From positions 30,641,453-30,705,452 of the forward strand of contig JAOANR010000014.1 in assembly GCA_030278955.1 (NCBI GenBank): a DNA stretch of 64,000 bases, in the 5' to 3' direction. The notes under the pieces are model-generated. The model was not told the origin of the DNA, made no database searches, and saw nothing but the letters and a program-made list of their open reading frames with translations. This DNA comes from Hygrophila difformis. Its lineage: Eukaryota > Streptophyta > Magnoliopsida > Lamiales > Acanthaceae. This document shows positions 53,560-64,000 of this stretch, piece by piece. Each line of letters opens with the position of its first letter. The stretch's first letter is position 1. Made by a program: the position numbers and the translations under genes.

Positions 53560-54300
53560 CTGGGTATGGCAGATACGGCTGCGGCCGCCGGTTTCCGGCT
53601 AAACTTGTTGATATCGCGATGCAATCGTGAAATACTTGAAATACTAAATCTTGGGTGTAATGGGGATAGTTAAATGTTTAATTATTGTCCTTTTAAATTA
53701 TTAAATGCTTTATTTGAATTAATTATGGCTTTTATTTAAATTATGCTAAATGTACTATTGGTTAGTGCCATAATTTAATTATGCGAATTGGTTATATTAT
53801 TAAATTAAATTATTTATGATTATTATCATGCTTTATGTAATTATTTAATTAATGGCTTTTAAACCCTACGATCATGAATGTGTTAACTTACTCAGCAAGT
53901 TGTGCTGACCAAACCGTGTATTTTTCATTTTTCCTTACAGAGTATGTGGAACAGACATGAGCACGTTCATGCATGGGGGGACTTATATTTTGCAAAACTT
54001 ATTATTTTAAATTCTTGCATAAGACGATAGAATAAACGGGCCTGTTTAACCCGTGTTTTGACCATGTCGGTCTTATTTACATTTCCGCTGCAATATTATA
54101 CTTAAATACTATTTCCGCTGTATTATGATATTATTATTTTCGAGACTATATTGTATGGGCTGTTTGCAAATGTTTTAAATATTTTTAATTACTGAAATAC
54201 CTAGCCTTGCATCTCTTTAGTAAGCCGGAGAAACCGTGTCTTACTATGGAGGTGTGGCGGTGACATCCCGACCTGGGTGACAAAAAACCGGGGTGTTACA
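53560..54300 (+). mobile_element. LTR 3' fragment, plus orientation (second copy)
   Basis: Second copy of 11062-11802, including the CAGCA/TGCTG stem-loop at 53893-53907 and the GGGGTGTTACA end at 54300. Confidence 0.75.
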
Positions 54301-57300
54301 ACAGCACGAGGGCATGCACGTGCACACAAGATGTGTGCCAAAATCTCCGTTCAGGCAAAAGTATTTCAATGCGAGCGGGGCACTAAAAAGACAGGAGATA
54401 CTGGATCTCATGTGTAGCTTGGCTGGCACCGAGAACTGCCTTGATTTCGCAAGGGCGTTCCTATTGGCGGTATTCTGCTGCATCCTCTTCCCGGTGTCGG
54501 CTTACACGCTTCCTGATTTTCTGGTCCACCACGTGGACAGGTTGAAGATGCTTAGTGAGTACGCCAAGGGCCTTGCGGTGTACGAATTTGTCGTAGACTC
54601 GATGCGGCGGATCAATGAGGAAAACAAGACTTATATCGATGGCTGCACCCTCGGCGTAGTGGTAAGTTTTCAATATTTATCTTGTAATACCAGTGTCATG
54701 CATACAAAACACCAATATCAACTTCATATTACGCCTCTCCTCATGTGACGCTGAACGATGGTGTTATTTTGTAGGGCTGGTTCTACGAGCGATTCCCTCA
54801 CATGGCTGAACCACTCCTTGAACCAGTGATACCCAGGTTCGTGCGGTGGAACGAATCATACGGGAAACTGAACGAGTGTCGTGCGGATCTCACAGGCTTA
54901 GGAAACATCATTGTCGGCCTCTGAAAATAAGCTCAAGGGAGAGGAAATTTCTGGTCCCTGTGACGACCGTCCCCCAAAAATATGCTGTTGAAGAAGATGA
55001 TGAAACCGAGGTCGAGGATGAGATTCCCCTCAGGATCAAGAAAAAGAAGAGGAGGCCAAAGAAGAAGGATGATGAGAAGGATGAGGAGGATGTTCAGCGG
55101 GGGGAGGTGAACGCGGAGAAAATGGAAAACAAGGTGGGCTTTGAAAAGCGAACGGTTCAGGTAAATACGCAGTATTATATGTTAGTAATAATGATTATGA
55201 CACTGCACTGGTATTGAATGCATGTTACACTGGTATGCATTGATCGAATGATTGTATTTTCTGGTACACGCGAAGAATGAGGAAGAGGCTGCGAGTGAGG
55301 AGACAAGCAGCAGTGACGAGGAGGGCGAGGATTCTGTGTCCGAGGCTGATAGTAATTTGGCCATGCATAAGAAGTTGAAGGTGGTCGTGCAGAAGAAGCC
55401 CGCCACGAAGGGAGCTAGCAGTGACCATTCAGAGTATGTGGCTGATTCTTCTGAGAGCACCGACGACAGCGAAGACTACGTGAGCGAGAAGGTTGCCCAA
55501 GCAGTGGCATATGGGAATGATGAATCAATGGCAAAACTGAAAAAAGGTAAGGTTGATGGGAGAAATATTGGCAAGACGATGAAAATTTATGAGCCATTTC
55601 ATGACGAGGTGGCAGTGGCAATCGAGGCCATGTTAATTCTCTCTAAATCTAAATCATCACATGTTGATCCGCTTACACTTTATCCGTTGGCCACAGCTAC
55701 ACAACGGGGAAAGCGTAAAGCGGATCCCCCACTTTATTCACCGGAGACTCGCAGTAAGAAAAAGCTTGTTAACAGAAAGTTGGAACTTGACGCCCCTCCT
55801 CCTCTTCCCAAAAAATATGCTTCGCGAAGGGACTTGGAGGAGGAATTGTGCTATCGGTATTCGAACCGAAGGGGATACGCCGGTGTGAATTGTCTCTCGG
55901 AGGAAGAAAGAATAATGCTGGAACAGTTCATCGATGCACCTGGCAAGAGGTATTTACTTTCTGTGTAGAACTTGCATTTTTTAACTACCTGAATGGTATT
56001 GTTTAGTATGTTGACTGGTATTATTTTGTTCATGGATTGTTGTTCTGGCAGTGGTCACATATGGAGCGAGGGCATCTTCGCCGTCCTATCATCAAGTATT
56101 CTTCTGCTTCTGTTTGACGAAGCGGTATGCAACGACCTAGTTTCGACATACATTTCTCTGTTGTGCAGCGATCGATTTCGCCAAGCCAATGATATACCCA
56201 CGAAAGTCGGGTTTATCAGTGCGTATACAGCGATAAACATTAATAATTTTATACAGTTGAACAGAAGCATATTTGTAGATTTAATTCTGAAAATTGAATT
56301 ACTGCACAGACCAGCATACTGGAGTTGTATCCAAAAACGATGAAGGGCGAACTAACGGATGCAGAGTATGAGAAACGGTTTAAATCACATCTTTGGTCAA
56401 CAGGGCATGATGAGTTTGAGAGGCTGAGCATGTTGATGACGGGAGGGCTGGACTATATCCTGGTGCCCGTGAATACTCAATACCACTGGCTCTTGGTAGT
56501 TCTGGACCCCAAGGTCTTGGAAATTGTAGTCTACAATTCTCAATGGCATCCAGACTACGTTTCCCCCACAACCAAAATTGTAAGTAACCGTGTTCATATA
56601 TCTGGTACATAGTGAAACCACTTCTTGGTAGTATTCGTTTAAATGATTGGTATTATGTTGTATGGATGAATTGAATGTATCTTGTAATCTATCTGTATTG
56701 AAACAGGCAAATTTCCTACGATGGTACATGAAGCAGACCCATGGAATGGATTCCAAGATCGGGTTGGGTATAGAAGGGCGTGCCGGCAGCAGGGGGACAC
56801 GTCCGTGGACTGTGGGGTCCACGTCATGTGGTGGGTAGAGGCGTTCGTTCGGAACGATGATGACTACTGGGGCATGGAGAAAAAAGTTGATATTAAGGCG
56901 TACAGGGCTAGGGTCGCGCTTCGCCTCCTGAATGATGCTAAATCGGCCCAGACCATTGTTCAGACCGATGAGGGGCGTACTACGGAGCCGACGGGCATCG
57001 ATGAGGGGTGGACGACGGATCCCATGGTTGAGGAGCAAGATCGGGGACTGGAGGTCGAGCCCACTGACATCGATGAGAGGCGCACGACACTTCCCAATGT
57101 TGAGGAGCCGACTGGCATGGAGGAGACTCATACGACGGAGGAGGAGCCCATTGACATAGAGCAGGGGACGGACGCCACTAATGAGGAGCACGCACAGACG
57201 ATGGAGGAGGAGCCGACTGCTGTGGAGCAGGCTATGACGATGGGGGAGCATGCTGGGATGGAGCAGGCTCGGACGGAGCCCATGGAGGAGGAGACAACAG

Positions 57301-57473
57301 TCCAGGTGCCGCCTAGGATGACGGTTGCGGATCCCATTGATCATGCTAGGGCAGATCGTGAGAGTGCTCTATCTCCTGTTCCACTAGCTACATATGCTCC
57401 GGCCGTCCTAGCCTTGACCGTACCGTCTAGATTCCCTGCATGGCCCCGTGCCAAGCGAAAAGTCGTCAAATAA
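54301..57473 (+). pseudogene. MULE-borne DUF1985/Ulp1 (C48) protease gene, copy 2
   Basis: Collinear with 11803-14974 and truncated at the same LTR junction, so the LTR piece was present before the two copies separated. The DUF1985-like block, His motif (TQYHWLLVV), Asn in the Asp position (VVYNSQ), and QQGDTSVDCGVHV are the same. The last exon differs: one extra T in ACCCATGG (copy 1 has ACCCAGG) and GCAAAT for GTAAAT at the exon start. This gives a long frame (56721-57473) that includes the Cys motif, but that frame still does not follow in phase from the previous exon as I model it. The tail is the same Glu/Pro/Thr acidic repeat ending KRKVVK. Confidence 0.75.
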
Positions 57474-60061
57474 GTTCCCGCACCCATGTCGGATGCTCCA
57501 GTAGTTTTCCACACATGTGGCAGGTGTTCTTGCCCGATTGAACCTGCGATGGGATTCGCCGTTTCCTTCTCCGGCCAGGCTGCATCCGAAAGTCCGGTGG
57601 GAGTATAAAGTCATCATCATTCTCATCTGCGACGTTATCACCACTCATCATCAAAGGATATATCGCTCCTTCGTATGTCGCCCTGTAATACTCAGTGGTG
57701 TAGTAAGCATCGCAGTAGTCATAAATATTGCACTGCATTTTCTCGATCGCAGCACACCCATGCTTACAGGGCAGCCTAAATAATTGCCAGTAGCCACACG
57801 TGCATGTCCAGTTTTCCACATCAAGGGTGTGTAGAGTGGCCCTCTCACGGACTTCAAACAAGGAGCCCGTTGCGCCCTGCAGCTCTAGTTCGCTGGATGC
57901 TAGGTAATTATCGTTCAATATCTTCTTCGGCTCCGTAGCCAATCTTCCTTCCATTTTAGCACCTTCCTCCCTTTTATCGTTCATCATCTTCATAACCTGT
58001 TTTCGAATTTCATCGAGCATTGCATACGGACCGTAGCCCCTCGCTTTCACAATCCAATTATTCCAACTCTCCACGAGGTTTGTGTTCATGACACCCCATT
58101 TTTTGCCCGTGAACAGCGCATTCACCCAATTTCGGGGTTCTGAATTTTTAAGGAATGTACCAGATGAGGGCATTGCCTCAAGGATGGTATTGAGGTGCTT
58201 GAACATTTCGTCATATGTCGGAGCGTACGCTGCAGCCTTCAGGACCCCTGTCCAGTGATCCTTATTCTTGTAAGGGTACTTACAAAGCACCTGTCATCAT
58301 AGTTTATTTATACCAGTCACTGAAAAGGATAGAATCAATTTCATATAACAACATGTATTATTCTAGTATTTTAGTTATATGGTACAGCACTAGTAAAACT
58401 CACGTCCTTTTTAAAGTTATCAACGAGGTTTCGAAGGCATACGCCATGGTGACTCCCATTAAAAATGGTTGGAATAGCTTTCATGAGACCTGAGTGCTGG
58501 TCAGTGTAAAAAGTGTATTCGGACCAGTTCTCTTCATTCGCATCGTCTAGTAAAGACCTCAGCCGCAGACAAAACCACTCCCAGTTCTCACCCGTCTCTC
58601 CGTCAACAACAGTAAAAAGAAAAAGAAAAAAACAACACGGTGATGAGACCACAATTTCCAAACGACAGCCCTTCTCTTCAAACACAACAATCACATTAAA
58701 TATACGTACCTGCGAATGTCAGCGTTATGAACCTAGCATTTGCATCTTTACCCACAGCGGCCTGTATTGCGCCTTTCCACTTTAATTTTATATGGGTCCC
58801 ATCAAGCTCAATAAGCGGACGACAGTCCCTCTTGAACCCTTCAATGCAAGCTGCTATTGAAATGAAAACCCTTCGGAACTTTCCCGATTCTGGAAACACC
58901 TCCCAGTCACCCACGCTCCCGGGGTTGGATGCTGTCAAGCGGTTGAAAAATAGCCGGAGCTTGTCAAAGGAATCTTTATCGTCTCCATGTAACTCCTTAA
59001 TCGCAATCTTGCATGCGTTCCACGATGTGCGATAGCTAATGTCCACTTTGAATGCGGCGTGAATGTCCGCGATAGCCATGTTCGGATTGTAATTCGGGTT
59101 CCGCTGCACTTTATCTTTTATGAATGCCGCTACCCATGTCGCATTCGCATTTGGGTGAATCCTCGGTTGCAGATTATTAACGCCGCAACGGTGAGTCAAC
59201 GTGCATGTGCGGATCACAAACGAGTTGTCAGACTTGTGTAATGATGCATATATGCGCCAGCCACAACCTTCCGTGGTGCATTTTACGTATATTCTGCTTT
59301 TGTTGTTGTGAACGAATTCATATCCACGCCGAAGAGCTATACAATGATTGCCACGACCTTCCGGAAATGATCCTGATTCCTAAACCTTTGTCCTACTCCC
59401 TTTATTGCATTGACCCATATAACCCTCTGATCCTTCTCGTCCTCGGTATCTTCGTCGTCCAGGTCATCCTGTGCTAACGTGTGTTCCCTGAAGTACAAGT
59501 TACTTCCAAGTTAAAAACTAGTTACATTTAGTAGCCTTACCAGTGATGTGCACGTCTAACATTATTCATATGCGTAAACTATACTAGTGTTGTGTACAGA
59601 AAACACCGATGTTGTTAACCACTTCCCTGTTTCAAGAATCATGGTCCTATTTCGCAGATTGCCAGATACTATTAAAAGATATAGCTATGATCGTAACTAG
59701 GCATCATTAATGCAAATAATATCATTCATACGCTCTTATTTAGCCAAATATTAAAAAGTAAGCAGCTCAATGCAATTTCATAAAAGCCTTACATGATCGT
59801 GTTTCTTACTTCCCGCTCCATCACTGTCATCTTCCCAAATGCCAGTCCTTTTGCTCGATTCAAGTTCGACATTCGTCTCAAATCGTCATCATTCATTATC
59901 TCCATTGTGTAACCCCCGTCGGGTTCATCGTAGTGAAGCGTGTGTGTTGTTGAACGTACATTAACCCATTTCTCCGTCACCTTTCCATTCACATCCGCAA
60001 GGGCATCGTCATCCCTTATTCGCTCGAGATGGGCTTGTCCATTGTAATGGCAAAATAACAT
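57466..60061 (-). pseudogene. MULE transposase, copy 2, less damaged
   Basis: The same gene as 14967-17561. The last exon (58290-57466) is open for 274 residues: LFTGKKWGVMNTN reads through where copy 1 has a stop, the SWIM finger (CTCGYWQLFRLPCKHGC) is intact, and PPDFRMQPGRRRKRR continues to the CHMCGK knuckle and the stop. The core exon reads DANARFITLTFAG to a GTACGT donor, so copy 1's 1-bp loss is absent. DDE-core motifs LIELDGTHIKLKW and FYTDQHSGLMKAI are present. The frame break near 59350, between HFRKVVA and RRGYKFVHNN, is shared with copy 1, so this copy is probably also inactive. N-terminal start ATG at 60061. Confidence 0.82.
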
Positions 60062-60876
60062 GACATCTCGCCCACCCCTTGCTCCCTTTCCATCTTCCTC
60101 ACCCCTACTCACTTTCGAAAACCATGTAGAAAACCCTAAATAACAGCCTCTCCAAACCCTAACCTTCTTCCAGCCCTAAACCCTCTTAAAGCCTTCTCCT
60201 TCCACCCACCAAGCACGCGAATCTACTCTCCCGCCGCTTGCCCCCCGTTATGCGCGCTTTCGGCCGCTCTTGAGAGCTTCTTCAACAAGCTTCCCACCCC
60301 GAAATATTGGAAAACGAAGCCAGACCGCTTGCTGCGCTCTTCCGCCCAAGAACTACGAAAATGGAGGTCGCCACCTTCGTTCCCACCCTTCTGCCGTCGT
60401 TCTGGATCTTCTCATTGCAATAAAGGGAATAATTGCGTTCGACGGGTCCGAGGAAGAAGAAGAAACCGAGAGTTTGAATCCCCCAATGGAAAATTCATTT
60501 TGTCTCACTCACTCCATCTTTCACATCATGTATTCAGAAAAGTACAAAAGGCAAGGGTATTCTTGTCTATTCACAACTGATTTACATTATTCATTTAAAA
60601 TAAATGGTGAGGTCCTGATTTTGAATGTATTTCGTATATTGGTGTTAATACGTAATGTATTTGGTATGCTGGTCTCATATTGGTAGTATTTTGTGATTGT
60701 GGTATTTTTTAATAAAAAGCCCTTTTTTTAAAGAATAACTATAGTTGATTAACATTTATAAATTTAATTATAAAGTATATCCATTTAATGAATTAATCTT
60801 TTAATATAATTATTATTCATTTACTAGTATTATCCATACCATTAAATAACTTATATTATTAGATTTTAATTACATA
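60062..60876. other. MULE leader with telo-boxes (second copy)
   Basis: Second copy of 17562-18376, AAACCCTAA motifs included. Confidence 0.6.
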
Positions 60877-61135
60877 TTTCATCCGTTTTTTTAAAGGTTA
60901 CACTTCTCATTTGTACATATGCCATTGCACATTTGCAACAATTAATAACTCAAATTCGGAACAAGTAAAAATTACAGAAATTTGATATTTAAAAACTATA
61001 AGATGAGACGAATCCAACAAGATCTCGCTTGGCTATATTTTGTCTTCTATAACTATAAAAAAAAAATAGAAGTCAAAGTGCTACAATTAACAGTAAAATA
61101 AGTCAAAACGTAACCTTTAAAAAAAACGGAGGGAG
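60877..61135. mobile_element. Stowaway-like MITE (second copy of 18377-18634)
   Basis: Same TA-flanked element with one extra A in an A-run. Confidence 0.85.
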
Positions 61136-61364
61136 TATATGTAAGAATATCATCTGGAGTATACTTAATATTAGTTTAACATATTCACCTAACAAAAAAT
61201 ATTAGGTTAACTTGTTTGAATTTATATTTTTTCAAACAATATTAATTTAGGTTATTACTTTAGGGCTAAATTTTAATATAATTAACATAATATTTATTTG
61301 ATAAATTATATATAATATTTACTAAATATCAAATATAATAGTATAATTTATTTTCAATTTATAT

Positions 61365-62211
61365 TGACAGGCCCAATCAGAATACGTAAACCCTGTAAGA
61401 GTTGTTTGAGCGATGTCTCAACAACCAGCAAAACACAACCAGAGGCAAACACAAGAAACAGAGTGCGGAATGAAAATAAGAACACAAGGAATTTGATCAC
61501 CCAGTTCGATCCACTGATCTACATCTGGGGGCACCAAGCCAGGGATTCCACTAGATCTCCACCAAACTGATTGAACAAGAGTCAACCACACCTTACATAC
61601 CCTTACATTCCAATGAACTCTCCTATCTATCCAAATAGACTAGAAGAACACAAGGGAGCATCAACTATCTACCCAAATGCAAGCAATTCACCGGCAGGTA
61701 TTAAGGTGGTGTTTGAGGAACCTAGCTAATCAATCAAATTAAGCTCAAAGGTGCGAAGACACCTACAATACACACCGATTGTGTTTACAAATCAATGATC
61801 TAAGAAATGCCTAAACACAATCCCAATTACCCCATAAAGAATGTAGAAGACACAACAGGTAAAGATATACCAGCAGCAGGATGGTTGTTGGTGCCTTCTG
61901 CAAACAACGTAAACCAGGGGTTTCTTCAGCAGCTCTCAATTCGCCATAATCACAGCTCTTGAAGCTGTTAATTCTCTGTAAAGTATACTGTGATTGCGGC
62001 TACACACTCTCATACACCCTCAAGGATGAAGACATGTATTTATATGGGTTTAAGGCCCATCTAAAACCCTCTAAGGCCTGCTAGGGGAAATGCCACGTCA
62101 CTGTACTATCCTGTGCTTTTTCCAGTGAAGATAATAAAGCGTTGTTGACACGATGTTGCAACAACGGCCAAAATGACGAACATCTTCACAATACTAAAAA
62201 TATCCCTAACA
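61365..62211 (-). mobile_element. Copia-type 3' LTR (second copy)
   Basis: Here the minus strand reads AAAGGGGGAGAT then TGTTAGGGATA, an intact LTR start, unlike copy 1. Confidence 0.7.
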
Positions 62212-62601
62212 ATCTCCCCCTTTGTGGAGATGATCGGGCCAAGTAGTCAAAACAGTGGAGAAAGCACAGAGAGTCATAATAAGAGCAGAGAGCAGAAGAA
62301 TCTCAACAAGTAATCAGCCACAAACAATATGAGCTGAAGAAGAACAGGCATAGACAACACATCCATTCATAAAAGATAATCCAATACCAATATCCATGAG
62401 AGTATTCAGCAATAACAGACCAGAAAAATATCCAAAATATCCACCAATTACAGAAAACCAGAATATCCATAGTCTGAAAACCAGAAATACAAAAGTTGTT
62501 CCAACATCAGTGAAACAATCAACAATCCTGCAATCCTATCCATTGTCAATAGATTTATTATCTAAATATACATTAATAAATAGATTTATTATCTAAATAA
62601 A
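62212..62601 (-). mobile_element. Truncated Copia interior (second copy)
   Basis: Second copy of 19711-20100. Confidence 0.5.
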
Positions 62602-62673
62602 ACAGGTGATATGCCTATAGGAATTTTGAGAAGTGGACACTTATGATATGTCAATGTGAATAATGTTGATATA

Positions 62674-62933
62674 CTACCTCCGTTCTTGAATGTTTATTAT
62701 GTTTTGTAATATGATATTATTCACATACAGACTTTCACTTAAAGTTTTATTATAGTTATACAAATTAAAATATAGCCAAGTGATATTTTGTTAGAGTCGC
62801 CTCGTTGTGTAGTTTTAAAATATCAAACTTTTAGAATTTTTACTTGTACCGAACTTGAGTTATTAATGATTTAAAATATGCATTGGACTGCGTGAAAAGT
62901 AGGAGTGTAAAACATATTTGAATTCGGAGGAAG
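62674..62933. mobile_element. Stowaway-like MITE (second copy of 20173-20432)
   Basis: Same ends and TA flanks. Confidence 0.85.
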
Positions 62934-64000
62934 TATTTTAGTAGTATTCGGTTAATTTACACATTAAACCATGAGTACTTCTTAGTTAGGGAAGAAAATG
63001 GTACGGACATGGTCGGATAATATCCGATGCATATATTATTTTATATATTTTTCCTCGGATTCGGATTGAATACGAGTATGTATGCCTGATACAAATACGG
63101 ATTTGAATGTTTTAGGGATATAAATAGGGGTCGAATATTGGTCAGCTACCTGATGGATATGTGACGGATACGGATACTTTTATAATTTTTTTATAAAAAA
63201 TAATTTGATAATTTTTATAAGAACTATAGGATAATTTGATAAATTTTTATAATTATTGATAATTTTTAAATTATTTTTAATTTTTAATTAAAAATAATAA
63301 TAGTATATTAATATCTTCGGATATCCGGATAATATCATAGCAATATCCCACTTAATTCGGATATAGTAAGATATTTTTAGATACGAATACAAAAATGGAT
63401 ATTAAATTTTGGATTTGATTCGAAAATGGATATTTATTTTACCGCTTTCAATTCATGTATATTCATAGTACTATATAATTGGAATTATTATTGTTGGATG
63501 AGAATTTGCAGTGCAATTCAAACTTTTCTACCTCAAGCGGCCCATGAAATTTGAGAAATACTACTATTTATACTGGCCGAACTATTAATTTATCAAGCCC
63601 TGGCTGAAAGTTTAAGTCCGGCACGGAGTAGAATATAAGTTTGGCCCATTCCAGCCCATTAATTTATCTGGCTGAACTATTTATTTATACTAGTAGTTGC
63701 GTGAACTAGGGTATTTGATTACCAAGCCCCTGCTGCTCTCCTCAGCTATTTCCTTCGCCTTATAGTCGAAGCGCCGCCTTGCTGCTCTCCTTAATTCCTT
63801 TAGCTATTTCCTCCGCCTTCTAGTCGAAGCGCCGCTGCCTCAGCCTGCAGCGGTAACGCCGTGAGTAATTGCGATTATTGGTAGAGCTGATTTTGTTAAA
63901 TCTGATAATTCGATTTTGTTTCGTCATTTAAGCGCTATGGCGATTATCTCGTGATTGGTCTCATTCGTCGTAATGGCATTCATTTTAATTCCTTTTACTT
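62934..64000. other. AT-rich region and UTR-like exon (second copy)
   Basis: Matches 20433-21499, including the duplicated exon-like unit at about 63731-63860 and its GTGAGT donor. The window ends inside the duplication. Confidence 0.6.

Overview
The window is repeat-rich nuclear DNA of a flowering plant, most likely a eudicot; I cannot name the species. The evidence is Ty3/Gypsy retrotransposons with plant tRNA primer sites, a plant Mutator-like element carrying a Ulp1 protease gene, Stowaway-like MITEs, a Copia LTR, and GT-AG introns. Almost every coding stretch belongs to a mobile element. The one likely host-type gene is a short F-box gene near 47-49 kb.

Layout. 1-9.3 kb: a decayed retroelement ORF (plant-transposon ORF1-like) appears twice, flanking a non-autonomous Gypsy element that encodes only gag (TR-GAG type: 2846-bp LTR, 347-aa gag, no pol). 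A second partial copy of the same internal region is fused upstream. 9.4-11.8 kb: two LTR pieces of a related family lie in opposite orientation. 11.8-17.6 kb: a Mutator-like element with a DUF1985/Ulp1 protease gene (+) and a MULE transposase gene (-) that converge and overlap by 8 bp. 18.4-20.4 kb: two MITEs and a truncated Copia 3' end. 21-28 kb: AT-rich non-coding DNA with small repeats. 28.2-30.1 kb: two arrays of a compound palindrome, interrupted by a complete 7174-bp gag-only element on the minus strand (30096-37269, target duplication AAGGC). 37.3-46.1 kb: a decayed Athila-type Gypsy element. 46.6-49.3 kb: a third palindrome array directly upstream of the F-box gene. 51188-51687: a 500-N gap. 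51688-64000: a near-identical direct copy of 9196-21499.

How the parts relate. The gag-only elements would need the pol of an autonomous Gypsy relative. The Athila-type pol here has lost catalytic residues and cannot help. In the Mutator-like element, copy 1 carries two nonsense codons and a frameshift in the transposase that copy 2 lacks, so the two copies decayed separately. Since copy 2 begins exactly at a gap, it may be the other haplotype placed in series rather than a true duplication.

The most unusual signals are (i) the compound dyad arrays, CAATTCGGTCT followed by AGACCGAATTG inside outer inverted half-sites, spaced about 65-130 bp and placed just upstream of two TATA-like sites; (ii) an LTR stem-loop kept by compensatory changes across diverged family members; (iii) five tandem Pol III B-box-like motifs inside each LTR of the minus-strand gag element; and (iv) a ladder of five perfect hairpins ending at a polypurine-tract-like site inside the F-box intron.
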